DNA of 64,000 bases from NCBI RefSeq assembly GCF_001590925.1, contig NZ_BCTU01000020.1, forward strand, positions 1 through 64,000. The letters run 5' to 3'. Within the stretch, counting starts at the first letter, position 1, and every line of letters starts with the position of its first letter. The DNA comes from Serratia plymuthica NBRC 102599 (GTDB lineage Bacteria; Pseudomonadota; Gammaproteobacteria; Enterobacterales; Enterobacteriaceae). The position numbers were made by a program, and so were the translations under genes. The notes under the pieces were generated by a model that worked only from the letters and a program-made list of their open reading frames with translations, was not told the origin of the DNA and did not search any database. Of the stretch, positions 30,011 to 40,064 are shown piece after piece.

Positions 30011-32560
30011 ATGAGCAGAGTCAAACTTGCTGTCATCGGGAATGGCATGGTCGGCCACCGGTTTATCGAAGATCTGCTGGAAAAAGCGGACAAAGACCAG
30101 TTTGAGATCACCGTGTTTTGTGAAGAACCGCGCATCGCCTATGACCGCGTGCACCTGTCTTCTTATTTCGCCCACCATACTGCCGAAGAACTTTCGCTGG
30201 TACGCGAAGGCTTTTACGAAAAACAGGGGGTGAAGGTATTGGTTGGCGAACGCGCCATTACCGTCAACCGCAGTGAGAAGGTCATTCACTCCAATACCGG
30301 CCGCACCCTTTACTACGACAAGCTGATTATGGCCACCGGCTCCTACCCGTGGATCCCGCCGATTAAAGGCTCGGAAAGCCAGGATTGCTTCGTCTACCGC
30401 ACCATTGAAGATCTGAACGCCATCGAAGCCTGCGCACGCCGCAGCAAACGCGGTGCGGTGGTTGGCGGCGGCCTGCTGGGTCTGGAAGCCGCCGGGGCGC
30501 TGAAAAGCCTGGGCGTCGAAACCCACGTCATTGAATTCGCCCCAATGCTGATGGCCGAACAGCTCGATCCTATGGGCGGCGATCAGTTGCGCCGCAAGAT
30601 CGAACGCATGGGCGTCAAAGTGCATACCGGTAAAAACACGAAAGAGATCGTCAACGGTGGGGAACAGGCGCGTAAAACCATGCAGTTCGCCGACGGCACC
30701 GAGCTGGAAGTGGACTTTATCGTGTTTTCCACCGGCATCCGCGCTCAGGACAAGCTGGCTCACCAGTGTGGTCTGGCTACCGCCCGCCGTGGCGGCATCG
30801 TGATTAACGACAATTGCCAAACCTCCGATCCGGACGTTTACGCTATTGGCGAGTGCGCCTCCTGGCGTGAGCGCACCTTTGGCCTGGTGGCGCCGGGCTA
30901 TAAAATGGCGCAGGTCACAGCCGATCATCTGCTGGGCCGTGAAAATGCCTTCCAGGGCGCCGACATGAGCGCCAAGCTGAAGCTGCTGGGCGTGGACGTT
31001 GGCGGCATTGGCGATGCCCACGGTCGCACTGAAGGCGCGCGCAGCTACGTTTATCTGGATGAAAGCAAAGAAGTCTATAAGCGCATCATCGTCAGCGCCG
31101 ACAATAAAACCCTGCTCGGCGCAGTGCTGGTGGGCGATACCAGCGACTACGGCAATCTGTTGCAACTGGCGCTGAACGCCATTGAACTGCCGGAAAACCC
31201 GGACGGCCTGATCCTGCCGGCGCACGCGGGCAGCAAACCGGCCATCGGCGTGGATTCCCTGCCGGACACCGCGCAAATCTGTTCCTGCTTCGACGTCACC
31301 AAGGGCGACATCGTCAAGGCGGTCGGCATGGGCTGCCACACCGTCGCGGCGATAAAATCAGAAACCAAGGCCGGTACCGGCTGCGGCGGCTGTATTCCGC
31401 TGATCACCCAAGTGCTGAACGCCGAGCTGAGCAAACAAGGTATCGAGGTTAACCACCATCTGTGCGAACACTTCGCCTATTCACGCCAGGAGTTGTACCA
31501 CCTGATCCGCGTTGAAGGCATCAAGTCCTTCGACGCACTGCTGGCCAAATACGGCAAAGGTTACGGTTGTGAAGTCTGTAAACCGACCGTCGGCTCGCTG
31601 CTGGCTTCCTGCTGGAATGAATTCGTGCTCAAACCGCAGCACACACCGCTGCAGGACACCAACGACAACTTCCTCGGCAATATCCAGAAAGACGGCACTT
31701 ATTCGGTGATCCCACGCTCCGCCGGCGGTGAAATTACGCCGGACGGGCTGATGGCGGTCGGCCAGATTGCCAAGGAATACAACCTGTATACCAAGATGAC
31801 CGGTTCTCAGCGCATCGGCATGTTCGGTGCGCAGAAAGACGACCTGCCGGCTATCTGGAGCAAGCTGATTGCCGCCGGTTTTGAAACCGGCCATGCCTAC
31901 GCCAAGGCGTTGCGTATGTCGAAAACCTGTGTCGGCAGCACCTGGTGTCGCTTTGGCGTGGGTGACAGCGTCGGGTTTGGCGTCAAACTGGAACACCGCT
32001 ACAAAGGCATCCGCACGCCGCACAAAATGAAGTTCGGCGTTTCCGGCTGTACCCGCGAATGTGCTGAAGCGCAGGGCAAGGACGTCGGCATCATCGCCAC
32101 CGAGAACGGCTGGAACCTGTACGTATGCGGTAACGGCGGCATGAAACCTCGCCACGCCGACCTGCTGGCGGCGGATCTCGACAGTGCTACGCTGGAACGT
32201 TATCTGGACCGTTTCATGATGTTCTACATCCGCACCGCCGATAAGCTGCAACGCACTTCGGTGTGGCTGGAGAGCCTGGAAGGCGGCATCGATTATCTGC
32301 GCAAGGTGATCATTGACGACAAACTGGGCATCAACGATCAGTTGGAAATCGAAATCGCCCGCCTGCGCGATGCGGTTATCTGCGAGTGGAAAGAAGCCGT
32401 CGAAGATCCGCAGGCGCAGGTCCGTTTCGCCCACTTTATCAACAGCAGCCTGCGCGATCCTAACGTACAGATCGTCGCCGAGCGCGAACAGCATCGGCCG
32501 GCGCGCCCGGATGAACGCATTCCCGTCACCCTGCTGGACGCTGAGGAGAACAACGTATGA
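30011..32560 (+). CDS. nirB: NADH-dependent nitrite reductase large subunit NirB
   Basis: Cytoplasmic siroheme enzyme that reduces nitrite to ammonium with NADH under anaerobic conditions. The 849-residue protein has an N-terminal FAD/NAD oxidoreductase part (VIGNGMVGHRF, GGGLLGLEAAGAL), a BFD-type [2Fe-2S] region (CSCFDVTKGDI ... GTGCGGCIP near 415-460), and a C-terminal siroheme/[4Fe-4S] nitrite-reductase part with cysteines in FGVSGCTRECAEAQ and VCGNGG. The start MSRVKLAVIGNGM matches E. coli; upstream in-frame codons lie in the promoter leader. First gene of nirBDC-cysG. Confidence 0.97.
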   Translation: MSRVKLAVIGNGMVGHRFIEDLLEKADKDQFEITVFCEEPRIAYDRVHLSSYFAHHTAEELSLVREGFYEKQGVKVLVGERAITVNRSEKVIHSNTGRTLYYDKLIMATGSYPWIPPIKGSESQDCFVYRTIEDLNAIEACARRSKRGAVVGGGLLGLEAAGALKSLGVETHVIEFAPMLMAEQLDPMGGDQLRRKIERMGVKVHTGKNTKEIVNGGEQARKTMQFADGTELEVDFIVFSTGIRAQDKLAHQCGLATARRGGIVINDNCQTSDPDVYAIGECASWRERTFGLVAPGYKMAQVTADHLLGRENAFQGADMSAKLKLLGVDVGGIGDAHGRTEGARSYVYLDESKEVYKRIIVSADNKTLLGAVLVGDTSDYGNLLQLALNAIELPENPDGLILPAHAGSKPAIGVDSLPDTAQICSCFDVTKGDIVKAVGMGCHTVAAIKSETKAGTGCGGCIPLITQVLNAELSKQGIEVNHHLCEHFAYSRQELYHLIRVEGIKSFDALLAKYGKGYGCEVCKPTVGSLLASCWNEFVLKPQHTPLQDTNDNFLGNIQKDGTYSVIPRSAGGEITPDGLMAVGQIAKEYNLYTKMTGSQRIGMFGAQKDDLPAIWSKLIAAGFETGHAYAKALRMSKTCVGSTWCRFGVGDSVGFGVKLEHRYKGIRTPHKMKFGVSGCTRECAEAQGKDVGIIATENGWNLYVCGNGGMKPRHADLLAADLDSATLERYLDRFMMFYIRTADKLQRTSVWLESLEGGIDYLRKVIIDDKLGINDQLEIEIARLRDAVICEWKEAVEDPQAQVRFAHFINSSLRDPNVQIVAEREQHRPARPDERIPVTLLDAEENNV

Positions 32561-32883
32561 GCCAGTGGATCACCCTTTGCCCCGTTACTGATATCCTGCC
32601 CGGCACCGGCGTATGTGCCCTGATCGGCGAACAGCAGGTGGCAGTATTCCGCCCCCATGCCGATGAGCGGGTCTTCGCTATCAGCAATATCGATCCCTTC
32701 GCCCAGGCCAGCGTGCTGTCGCGCGGCCTGATCGCCGAACATCAGGGTGAACTGTGGGTCGCCAGCCCGCTGAAAAAACAGCATTTCCGCCTGCACGACG
32801 GCTACTGCCTGGAAGACGGCAGCCGCTCCGTCGCGCATTTCACCAGCCGGGTAGTCGACGGTATGGTGCAGGTCGCGGCCTGA
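32557..32883 (+). CDS. nirD: Nitrite reductase small subunit NirD
   Basis: Small Rieske-fold partner of NirB. The 108-residue protein starts at an ATG overlapping the nirB stop (ATGA). Like E. coli NirD it has the Rieske-like fold but lacks the CxH...CxxH iron ligands (HQGELWVASPLKKQHFRLHDG), so it is not expected to hold a cluster itself. Translational coupling suits the 1:1 complex. Confidence 0.95.
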   Translation: MSQWITLCPVTDILPGTGVCALIGEQQVAVFRPHADERVFAISNIDPFAQASVLSRGLIAEHQGELWVASPLKKQHFRLHDGYCLEDGSRSVAHFTSRVVDGMVQVAA

Positions 32884-32913
32884 CATTTTCACTTTAACCT
32901 CAGGGGAAGCAGC

Positions 32914-33714
32914 ATGTTCACCGATACCATCAACAAATGCGCCGCCAACGCGGCGCGCATCGTCAGGCTGTCGAAAGACAGCCCGCTGGGATTTTGGATC
33001 AGCTCGGCGATGGCCGGGGCTTACGTCGGCCTCGGCATCATTTTAATCTTCACCCTTGGCAATCTGGTCGATCCGGCCCTTCGGCCATTAGTGATGGGCG
33101 CCACCTTTGGCATCGCGCTGACGCTGGTGATCATCGCCGGTTCCGAGCTGTTTACCGGCCATACCATGTTCCTGACGCTGGGCGTCAAAGCCGGTACCAT
33201 CCGCCAGAGCCAGATGTGGGCAGTCCTGCCGCAAACCTGGTTGGGCAACTTGCTGGGGTCGGTGCTGGTGGCGCTGATGTATTACTACGGCGGCGGTAGC
33301 CTGCTGCCGGTGGACACCAGCCTGATACATACTGCCGCGCTGGCGAAAACCACCGCCCCCGCCGAGGTGCTGTTCTTCAAAGGCGTACTGTGCAACTGGC
33401 TGGTTTGCCTGGCGATTTGGATGGCGATTCGCGTCGAGGGCGCCGCCAAGTTCATCGCCATCTGGTGGTGCCTGCTGGCCTTTATCGCCTCCGGCTACGA
33501 ACACTCCGTCGCCAACATGACGCTGTTCGCCCTGTCCTGGTTCGGCCATCACAGCGAAGCCTACACGCTGAGCGGGATCGGCCATAACCTGTTGTGGGTG
33601 ACGCTGGGCAATATCCTGTCCGGCTCGGTCCTGATGGGCCTGGGTTACTGGTACGCCACTCCGCGTGCCGAACGTCCGCAGGCCGAGAAAACCGCAGCGC
33701 GCCAGGCTGCATAA
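32914..33714 (+). CDS. nirC: Nitrite transporter NirC
   Basis: Formate/nitrite transporter family pentameric channel in the inner membrane. The 266-residue protein has six hydrophobic segments and the FNT signature region [15 protein letters not shown] near 71, with the family histidine in [12 protein letters not shown] near 193. It lies between nirD and cysG, the normal order, and brings nitrite to NirBD or exports it. Confidence 0.95.
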   Translation: MFTDTINKCAANAARIVRLSKDSPLGFWISSAMAGAYVGLGIILIFTLGNLVDPALRPLVMGATFGIALTLVIIAGSELFTGHTMFLTLGVKAGTIRQSQMWAVLPQTWLGNLLGSVLVALMYYYGGGSLLPVDTSLIHTAALAKTTAPAEVLFFKGVLCNWLVCLAIWMAIRVEGAAKFIAIWWCLLAFIASGYEHSVANMTLFALSWFGHHSEAYTLSGIGHNLLWVTLGNILSGSVLMGLGYWYATPRAERPQAEKTAARQAA

Positions 33715-33763
33715 TATTTCGGGGCGCACTGCGCCCCCGTTGCCAATTGCTCGAGGTTTGCCG

Positions 33764-35167
33764 ATGGATTACCTGCCGATTTTCTGCCAACTGCAACACA
33801 AAGCCTGCCTGCTGGTCGGCGGCGGCGAGGTCGCCGAACGCAAGGCGCGTCTGCTGCTGGACGCCGGCGCGTTACTGACCGTCAACGCCTGCGCATTCAG
33901 CCCCCAGTTCCACGAGTGGGCGGCCCTTGGCCGGGTTAGGTTGGTGGAAGGGGAATTCAGCGCAGTATTGCTGGCGGAAAAATGGCTGGTCATCGCCGCA
34001 ACCGATCGGCTCGAGGTCAACGCGCTGGTCTATCAGTGCGCCAACCAGCAACGGGTATTCTGCAACGTTGTCGACGATCCCAAACGCGCCAGTTTTATCA
34101 TGCCGTCGATTATCGATCGCTCGCCGATCATGGTCGCGGTGTCCTCCGGCGGCAAGGCGCCAGTGCTGGCACGGCTACTGCGTGAAAAACTGGAGGCCGT
34201 GTTGCCGCAGCATCTTGGCAAGCTGGCGCAACTGGGCGGCTCACTGCGCCAACGGGTGAAACGGCACTTTACCGGTGCAGGTGCCCGCCGTCGTTTTTGG
34301 GAGAAGTTGTTTGCCCATGACCGGCTGGCGCAGTCGCTGGCCAATGATGACCAGGCGCTGGCGCAACGGCAGATCGAACAGTTGTTCGACTCTCCTGCGG
34401 AGGAGTCCGGCGAAGTGGTGCTGGTGGGCGCAGGGCCGGGGGACGCCGGCTTGCTGACGCTCAAGGGGTTGCAACAGATCCAGCAAGCCGACGTGGTGGT
34501 TTACGATCGGCTGGTGTCCGACGAGATCATGACGCTGGTGCGCCGCGATGCCGAGCGTATCTTCGTCGGCAAACGCGCGGGCCATCATTGCGTGCCGCAG
34601 GAGCAGATCAACCGCATCCTGCTGGAGCAAGCGCAACAGGGTAAACGCGTTGTGCGGCTGAAAGGCGGTGACCCGTTTATTTTCGGCCGTGGCGGCGAAG
34701 AGCTGGAAACGCTGGCCGATGCCAATATCCCGTTCTCGGTGGTGCCGGGCATTACCGCCGCTTCCGGTTGTTCTGCCTACAGCGGCATTCCCCTCACCCA
34801 TCGCGACCATGCGCAGAGCGTGCGGCTGGTGACCGGCCACGCCAAGAGCGACGGCGGGTTGGACTGGGCGACGCTGGCCGCCGGACAGCAAACGCTGGTG
34901 TTTTACATGGGTCTGACGCAGGCCGCGGACATCCAGTGCCAGCTGATTGCCCACGGCATGCCCACGACCACGCCGGTGGCGCTGGTGGAAAACGGCACTT
35001 CATGCCGTCAACGGGTGATCGAAGGCGAGCTGAACCAACTGGGAACGCTGGCCCAACAGGCCGCCAGCCCAAGCCTGATTATCGTCGGCAGCGTGGTGAG
35101 CCTGCGCAGCAAGCTGAACTGGTTCTCCAGCCAGGAAACGCCGCAAAAGCTGGCTCAAATGGCCTGA
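33764..35167 (+). CDS. cysG: Siroheme synthase CysG
   Basis: Trifunctional enzyme that makes siroheme from uroporphyrinogen III, supplying the cofactor of NirB and of sulfite reductase. The 467-residue protein has an N-terminal dehydrogenase/ferrochelatase half ([43 protein letters not shown] near 105) and a C-terminal methyltransferase half ([16 protein letters not shown] near 221; [14 protein letters not shown] near 300; [11 protein letters not shown]-type segment). The start is set by homology; a longer frame overlaps nirC. Last gene before a bidirectional terminator. Confidence 0.96.
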   Translation: MDYLPIFCQLQHKACLLVGGGEVAERKARLLLDAGALLTVNACAFSPQFHEWAALGRVRLVEGEFSAVLLAEKWLVIAATDRLEVNALVYQCANQQRVFCNVVDDPKRASFIMPSIIDRSPIMVAVSSGGKAPVLARLLREKLEAVLPQHLGKLAQLGGSLRQRVKRHFTGAGARRRFWEKLFAHDRLAQSLANDDQALAQRQIEQLFDSPAEESGEVVLVGAGPGDAGLLTLKGLQQIQQADVVVYDRLVSDEIMTLVRRDAERIFVGKRAGHHCVPQEQINRILLEQAQQGKRVVRLKGGDPFIFGRGGEELETLADANIPFSVVPGITAASGCSAYSGIPLTHRDHAQSVRLVTGHAKSDGGLDWATLAAGQQTLVFYMGLTQAADIQCQLIAHGMPTTTPVALVENGTSCRQRVIEGELNQLGTLAQQAASPSLIIVGSVVSLRSKLNWFSSQETPQKLAQMA

Positions 35168-35176
35168 TACCGACGT

Positions 35177-35204
35177 AAAAAAAGCGGCTCATGGCCGCTT
35201 TTCT
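35177..35204. terminator. Bidirectional terminator between cysG and trpS
   Basis: Stem AAAGCGGC/GCCGCTTT with a 5-base loop, flanked by an A-run on the left and T-run on the right, between convergent genes. Confidence 0.9.
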
Positions 35205-35218
35205 CTCTGCGCAAAACA

Positions 35219-36223
35219 TTACGGTTGTGATACGAAACCTACCGCCTGGTAAACCTTCGCCAGCGTTTCCTGAGCGCGCGCACGCGCCTTGGCCGCACCG
35301 TCACGCATCACCTGCTGCAGCAAGGCCTCGTCATTGCGGAAGTTGTGATAACGCTCCTGCAACTCACCCAGCATACCGGATACCGCATCGGCAACCGCGC
35401 CTTTCAGGTGGCCGTACATCTGGCCTTCAAATTCGGCTTCCAGCTGAGCGATGCTTTTGCCGGTCACGCCCGCGAGAATATCCAGCAGGTTGGATACGCC
35501 CGGCTTGTTCGCCACGTCGTAACGAATCACCGGTGGCTCTTCGGAGTCGGTCATCGCGCGCTTGATTTTCTTGGCCACCGCTTTCGGATCTTCCAGCAGG
35601 CCGATCACGTTATTGCGGTTATCGTCCGACTTGGACATCTTCTTGGTCGGATCCTGCAACGACATCACGCGCGCGCCAGACTTGGGAATGAACGGCTCAG
35701 GCACCTTGAACACATCGCCATACAGCGCGTTGAAACGCTGGCCGATGTCACGGCTCAATTCCAGATGCTGTTTCTGGTCTTCGCCGACCGGCACCTGGTT
35801 GGTCTGATACAGCAGAATGTCCGCCGCCATCAGCACCGGGTAACTGAACAGGCCGGCATTGATGTTTTCCGCATAGCGCGCGGATTTGTCTTTGAACTGG
35901 GTCATGCGGCTCAGCTCGCCGAAATAGGTGTAGCAGTTCAGCACCCAGCTCAGTTGAGTGTGTTCCGGCACGTGCGACTGCACAAAGATGGTGCTCTTTT
36001 GCGGATCGATGCCGCAGGCCAGATACAACGCCAGCGTATCCAGCGTAGCCTTGCGCAGTTTTTCCGCGTCCTGACGTACGGTGATGGCGTGCAGATCGAC
36101 GATGCAGTAGATGCAGTCGTAATCGTCCTGCAGCTTAACCCACTGACGCAGCGCACCCATGTAGTTGCCAATGCTCAGTTCACCGGACGGCTGCGCGCCG
36201 CTAAATACGATGGGCTTACTCAT
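35219..36223 (-). CDS. trpS: Tryptophanyl-tRNA synthetase TrpS
   Basis: Class I aminoacyl-tRNA synthetase that charges tRNA-Trp. The 334-residue protein has the HIGH-like motif [13 protein letters not shown] near 13 and the KMSKS loop [10 protein letters not shown] near 195. It ends the minus-strand run damX-dam-rpe-gph-trpS, in the same order as E. coli, with 2 bp between it and gph. Confidence 0.97.
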   Translation of the reverse strand: MSKPIVFSGAQPSGELSIGNYMGALRQWVKLQDDYDCIYCIVDLHAITVRQDAEKLRKATLDTLALYLACGIDPQKSTIFVQSHVPEHTQLSWVLNCYTYFGELSRMTQFKDKSARYAENINAGLFSYPVLMAADILLYQTNQVPVGEDQKQHLELSRDIGQRFNALYGDVFKVPEPFIPKSGARVMSLQDPTKKMSKSDDNRNNVIGLLEDPKAVAKKIKRAMTDSEEPPVIRYDVANKPGVSNLLDILAGVTGKSIAQLEAEFEGQMYGHLKGAVADAVSGMLGELQERYHNFRNDEALLQQVMRDGAAKARARAQETLAKVYQAVGFVSQP

Positions 36224-36225
36224 GT

Positions 36226-36924
36226 TTAAATTTCCTGATTCTCTAAAGATGACAGCCCAAGAGAGGGCAACAAATCGGCAAAGCGCTCCAACACGCGGTC
36301 GGGATGGCTCAGGGCAATAGCCTCGCCGTAGTTATAACCGTAGGTCAGCGCAGCGCTTGGGCAACCCGCCCCCTGTGCAGCCTGAATATCGTTGCGCGAA
36401 TCGCCGACGAACAACAGCTCATTGGCGCGCAGACCAAGCTTGCCGAGCACCAGATACAGCGGCGCCGGATGCGGTTTCTTTTCCACCACGTCGTCACCGC
36501 CGATGATCAGCGAGAAATAATCGATAATGCCCAACGCGGTCAGTAACGGCGCAACAAACGGCGTCGGTTTGTTGGTCACCAGCGCCATCGGATAACCCTG
36601 TGCGGCCAGGCGGGCCAGCGTTTCTTTCACCTGTGGGAACAGGCGGCTGCCGCTGTCGACGGTTTGCGCGTAGAAGTGATCGAAACGCTCACGCAACTGA
36701 CAGTTGTGTTCCGGCGTGGCTTCCACTTCAGCCCAACGCAGCGCACGCTGCACCAGCACGTCGGCGCCATTGCCAATCCAGGTCCCCACGCGGGCTTCAC
36801 CGGCCTGCGGCAGGCCCATTTCGGCCAGCGCCAGATCGATGGCTGCCGCCAACCCCGGCGCGCTGTCTACCAGCGTACCGTCGAGATCGAAGGCCAGAGC
36901 GCGGATCGCGCTGAAATCAGCCAT
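36226..36924 (-). CDS. gph: Phosphoglycolate phosphatase Gph
   Basis: HAD-family phosphatase that removes 2-phosphoglycolate formed during repair of oxidative DNA strand breaks. The 232-residue protein has motif [11 protein letters not shown] near 13, motif II LVTNKP near 116, and motif [21 protein letters not shown] near 172. It overlaps the rpe end by 8 bases and abuts trpS. Confidence 0.95.
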   Translation of the reverse strand: MADFSAIRALAFDLDGTLVDSAPGLAAAIDLALAEMGLPQAGEARVGTWIGNGADVLVQRALRWAEVEATPEHNCQLRERFDHFYAQTVDSGSRLFPQVKETLARLAAQGYPMALVTNKPTPFVAPLLTALGIIDYFSLIIGGDDVVEKKPHPAPLYLVLGKLGLRANELLFVGDSRNDIQAAQGAGCPSAALTYGYNYGEAIALSHPDRVLERFADLLPSLGLSSLENQEI

Positions 36925-37594
36925 GAGTCACTTTCGCCAGTTCGCTGCGCATCTCGTCGATCACCTTGCGGTAATCCGGCTTGCCGAAGATCGCTGAACC
37001 GGCGACAAACATATCCGCGCCCGCCGCTGCAATCTCGGCGATATTGTCTACTTTCACGCCGCCATCGACTTCCAGACGGATATCACGGCCACTTTCGTCA
37101 ATCAGCTTGCGCACCTGGCGCAGCTTATCCAGCGTACCGTGGATAAACGACTGGCCGCCAAAGCCCGGGTTGACCGACATCAGCAGGATCACGTCGACTT
37201 TATCCATGACGTAATCCAGGTAGCTCAACGGCGTCGCCGGGTTGAATACCAGGCCGGCCTTGCAGCCGTGCTCTTTAATCAGTTGAATGGTGCGATCGAC
37301 GTGTTCGGAGGCTTCCGGATGGAAAGAGATATAGTTGGCGCCCGCCGCAGCGAAATCCGGGACGATGCGATCGACCGGTTTCACCATCAGATGCACGTCA
37401 ATCGGCGCGGTGATGCCATAGTCGCGCAGCGCCTGGCAAACCATCGGCCCGATGGTCAGATTGGGAACGTAGTGGTTATCCATCACGTCGAAGTGCACCA
37501 CGTCGCCGCCTGCGGCCAGCACGTTAGCAGTATCTTCACCTAACCGGGCAAAATCTGCCGACAGAATGGACGGGGCAATTAAAAACTTTTTCAT
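36917..37594 (-). CDS. rpe: Ribulose-phosphate 3-epimerase Rpe
   Basis: Interconverts ribulose 5-phosphate and xylulose 5-phosphate in the pentose phosphate pathway. The 225-residue TIM barrel shows [17 protein letters not shown] near 34, HLMVKPVDR near 69, [12 protein letters not shown] near 140 and [11 protein letters not shown] near 175. The ATG at 37594 follows GGAG by 7 bases; a TTG two codons upstream is less likely. It lies between dam and gph, the conserved order. Confidence 0.96.
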   Translation of the reverse strand: MKKFLIAPSILSADFARLGEDTANVLAAGGDVVHFDVMDNHYVPNLTIGPMVCQALRDYGITAPIDVHLMVKPVDRIVPDFAAAGANYISFHPEASEHVDRTIQLIKEHGCKAGLVFNPATPLSYLDYVMDKVDVILLMSVNPGFGGQSFIHGTLDKLRQVRKLIDESGRDIRLEVDGGVKVDNIAEIAAAGADMFVAGSAIFGKPDYRKVIDEMRSELAKVTHG

Positions 37595-37625
37595 CCGCAA
37601 TCTCCAAACGTAGGGTTCGAATTGT

Positions 37626-37687
37626 TATACCCTTCGCGTTTCAAGCCGCAGCGTGGTTGTCTGCACCTGAAATCCGCCGGGCATATA
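37626..37687. repeat. Short palindromic intergenic repeat, copy 2 (hairpin form)
   Basis: About 62 bp between dam and rpe. Left arm TATACCC...TTTCAAGCCGCAG and right arm CTGCACCTGAAA...GGGCATATA form an imperfect hairpin of the same family as copies at 27100 and 38604. Confidence 0.7.
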
Positions 37688-37706
37688 CGCCGGGGCGTAC
37701 CCCGGT

Positions 37707-38519
37707 TTAACGATAGAGCGCCAAAAGCTCGTTCACTTTACTGCGACCAAGAATATTACGGCTGATGGTGCGGCGCGCTTTCACCACGTACAACGCGGCA
37801 TGCTGGTACCAGTCACGCGTCAGCTCGGTGTCATGGTTGGAAATCAATACCGGCACCTGGCTTTCCACAGAAAGCTGATGCGCCATTAACGCCAGGCTTT
37901 GCTGATCGGCAATGCTGAAGCTGTTGGTGTGGTAAGCGGTAAAATTCGCCGTCGCCGATAATGGCGCATACGGCGGATCGCAATATATCACCGTCCCGCG
38001 CTCGGCTTTTGCCATGGTATCGCGGTAATGCTCGCAGACAAAAGTGGCGTTGCGGGATTTTTCAGCGAACCAGTACAGCTCTTCTTCCGGGAAGTACGGT
38101 TTCTTGTAACGTCCAAACGGGACGTTGAACTCTCCACGCAGATTATACCGGCACAGGCCGTTATAACAGTGGCGGTTCAGATAGAGAAACAGCAGCGCGC
38201 GGCGATAGGCATCGGCACTGGTATTAAACTCTTCGCGCAGCAGGTAAAAGCGATCCGATTGATTGAACTCATCGGTGAAAAGAAGGCGGGCATCGCGCAC
38301 GAAATCATCCGTACGCAGCTTAACGATGTTATACAGGTTGATAAGATCGCTGTTGATGTCGGCGAGAATATAGGCGTCGTACTCCGTGTTCAGGAAGACT
38401 GAACCCGCACCCACGAAGGGTTCGATTAAGCAGTCGCCCGCCGGCAGATGACGACGAATCTCGTCAACCAGCGGGTATTTTCCACCAGCCCATTTTAAAA
38501 AAGCGCGGTTTTTCTTCAT
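37707..38519 (-). CDS. dam: DNA adenine methyltransferase Dam
   Basis: Methylates adenine in GATC and so directs mismatch repair and replication timing. The 270-residue protein has the AdoMet motif IEPFVGAGSVFLN near 33 and the catalytic DPPY motif in VIYCDPPYAPLS near 180, the arrangement of the Dam/DpnII-A (alpha) group. It starts MKKNRAFLKWAGGKYPLVDEI. A palindromic repeat element separates it from damX upstream. Confidence 0.97.
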   Translation of the reverse strand: MKKNRAFLKWAGGKYPLVDEIRRHLPAGDCLIEPFVGAGSVFLNTEYDAYILADINSDLINLYNIVKLRTDDFVRDARLLFTDEFNQSDRFYLLREEFNTSADAYRRALLFLYLNRHCYNGLCRYNLRGEFNVPFGRYKKPYFPEEELYWFAEKSRNATFVCEHYRDTMAKAERGTVIYCDPPYAPLSATANFTAYHTNSFSIADQQSLALMAHQLSVESQVPVLISNHDTELTRDWYQHAALYVVKARRTISRNILGRSKVNELLALYR

Positions 38520-38603
38520 GCCGTCAGTTAGCTACTTATACAATTCAGAGCGGCGGATTGTACTCTGTTTCAGACAGCACATCAGCGCACAAATTTAAAT
38601 GAT

Positions 38604-38839
38604 TATACCCTTCATCTTTCAAGCTGCAGCAATGTCGACTGCGTGCAGTTATTTGGCCTGTCCATGAGCCTACCCCTCTCGGAGCCACCGCAGGGGGCGG
38701 GCAAATCTGCTCACGGCACACTTGCCCCCCATCACCGTAAGGGCAAAAGTCTTCGCCCCGCTTACTACGGCCGCAGCATCTACATCCCTACAATGCATGA
38801 AATCCATGCCCTGACTGCAGCTTGAAATCTATTGGGTTA
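38604..38839. repeat. Long copy of the palindromic intergenic repeat (dam-damX gap)
   Basis: About 236 bp filling most of the 317-bp damX-dam gap. It is bounded by inverted ends: left ACCC...TTTCAAGCTGCAG (38608-38628) and right CTGCAGCTTGAAA...GGGT (38815-38837). The right end reaches the damX stop codon. The interior has no credible ORF (a 60-codon frame at 38643 lacks homology and a ribosome-binding site). The rest of the gap, 38520-38603, holds only the dam leader. Confidence 0.7.
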
Positions 38840-39907
38840 CTTTTTCAGGTCCTGCTGAACCTGACGTACAGGCTTGGCCCACGGTTTTTTCGCCTGAACA
38901 TCCGCCGGCAGCGTCGCGATTGCGCGCTTGGCTTCAGCCGCAGAAGCGTAATTACCGCTCACCAGCACGTACCATGCTTTACCGTCACGCTGGGTCGCGT
39001 ACACCTGATAATTCTGCAGTTTCTGCTGCTTGGCGTAGGCGTTCAACGTATCGGAGCGCGAAGCGCTGCTCAACTGCAGGGTATAGTGGCTGGCCGGGGC
39101 AGACTGCAACGAACTGCCGCTGCCGCTAACAACGCCCGCCTTGGCACTCGTCGTGTCAGCTTTGGCGCTCGTCGTGCCCGTTTTGCTGCTTGCCGCTCCC
39201 GGTTTAGCGGAAGGAGCCGGGGTATACACCGTGGTTGGCGCTTTATGCTGCTGCGTCGTCGCCGGTTTACCGACGGTTTTTGCCGGTGTCTTATGTTGCT
39301 GTGGCGCAGTGCCCTGAACCGGGCGAGTTGCTTCTTTAGCCACGGTAGCGGCGGCGCCGTTCATCAGGGTGGCCGGAGCCGTAGGCAGCGTTGAAGCCGG
39401 GCCACTCATGCCCTGCGTCGCCGCATCAACCTGGCCCTGCTGGGCGGATAACGCATCCGACATATTGCCCGGCAGATCGACACGCTGCTGCGCGCCATCC
39501 TGCACCGGCTGCGGTTGCGCTTCTGTCGGAGTGCTGGAGATCGGTGGAACGCTGACATTTTGCGGCTGTTGCGCGGAAGTGCTGCTCACGCCGTTATTGT
39601 CATTGGTATCGGTCGTGCCGCCTGGAACACCGGTATTGCCGGTGGTCAGCGACGAAGAACCGGACAGGTTGATGTCTTTGGCCGCGCCGTTTTGCGCGCC
39701 TTCCTGTGCCGCTTCATGCTTGGTAGGCGCCTTCAACGCCGAGCCGATACCGACAATCAGCAACAGCAGCACCAGAATACCGATGCCAATCATCAAGTGC
39801 TGACGCGAAACGGCAAAGCGTGGTCCCGGAGCCGGTTTACGCGAACGTGCAGGACGACGATCGCTGCTATCAGGTCTGAGATCGTCTTCCGGTTTAAACT
39901 CATCCAT
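38837..39907 (-). CDS. damX: Cell-division SPOR-domain protein DamX
   Basis: Bitopic inner-membrane protein that binds septal peptidoglycan. The 356-residue protein has a short basic cytoplasmic N terminus, one membrane helix (about 38-60, IGIGILVLLLLIVGIGSAL), a long Gln/Pro/Thr/Ala-rich periplasmic linker, and a C-terminal SPOR domain (about 275-350, HYTLQLSSASRSDTLNAYAK, WYVLVSGNYASAAEAKRAI). The linker holds a small repeat TTSAKA(D/G). The start MDEFKPEDDL matches E. coli, but the cytoplasmic segment is clearly shorter than I recall for E. coli DamX. Confidence 0.93.
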   Translation of the reverse strand: MDEFKPEDDLRPDSSDRRPARSRKPAPGPRFAVSRQHLMIGIGILVLLLLIVGIGSALKAPTKHEAAQEGAQNGAAKDINLSGSSSLTTGNTGVPGGTTDTNDNNGVSSTSAQQPQNVSVPPISSTPTEAQPQPVQDGAQQRVDLPGNMSDALSAQQGQVDAATQGMSGPASTLPTAPATLMNGAAATVAKEATRPVQGTAPQQHKTPAKTVGKPATTQQHKAPTTVYTPAPSAKPGAASSKTGTTSAKADTTSAKAGVVSGSGSSLQSAPASHYTLQLSSASRSDTLNAYAKQQKLQNYQVYATQRDGKAWYVLVSGNYASAAEAKRAIATLPADVQAKKPWAKPVRQVQQDLKK

Positions 39908-40064
39908 CTGAAACCCTCCAACTAGAGGCAAAAGCCCACCACCGTAGACCTACCGTGGTACGAGCAGATTAACCCGAGATGGCAAAGCGACATCAGTCAT
40001 GCTTTGCACATTATTAATATAGATGTAAACAGCGGCTAAGCCACTGTTACTTCGTCCGATTTAC

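Noticed and set aside
29984-31339. 451-codon open frame antisense to nirB
   Set aside because: Shadow frame of nirB; low-complexity Ala/His/Gln-rich product and no ribosome-binding site.
38643-38825. 60-codon frame inside the dam-damX gap
   Set aside because: Lies inside the palindromic repeat element; no ribosome-binding site or similarity.
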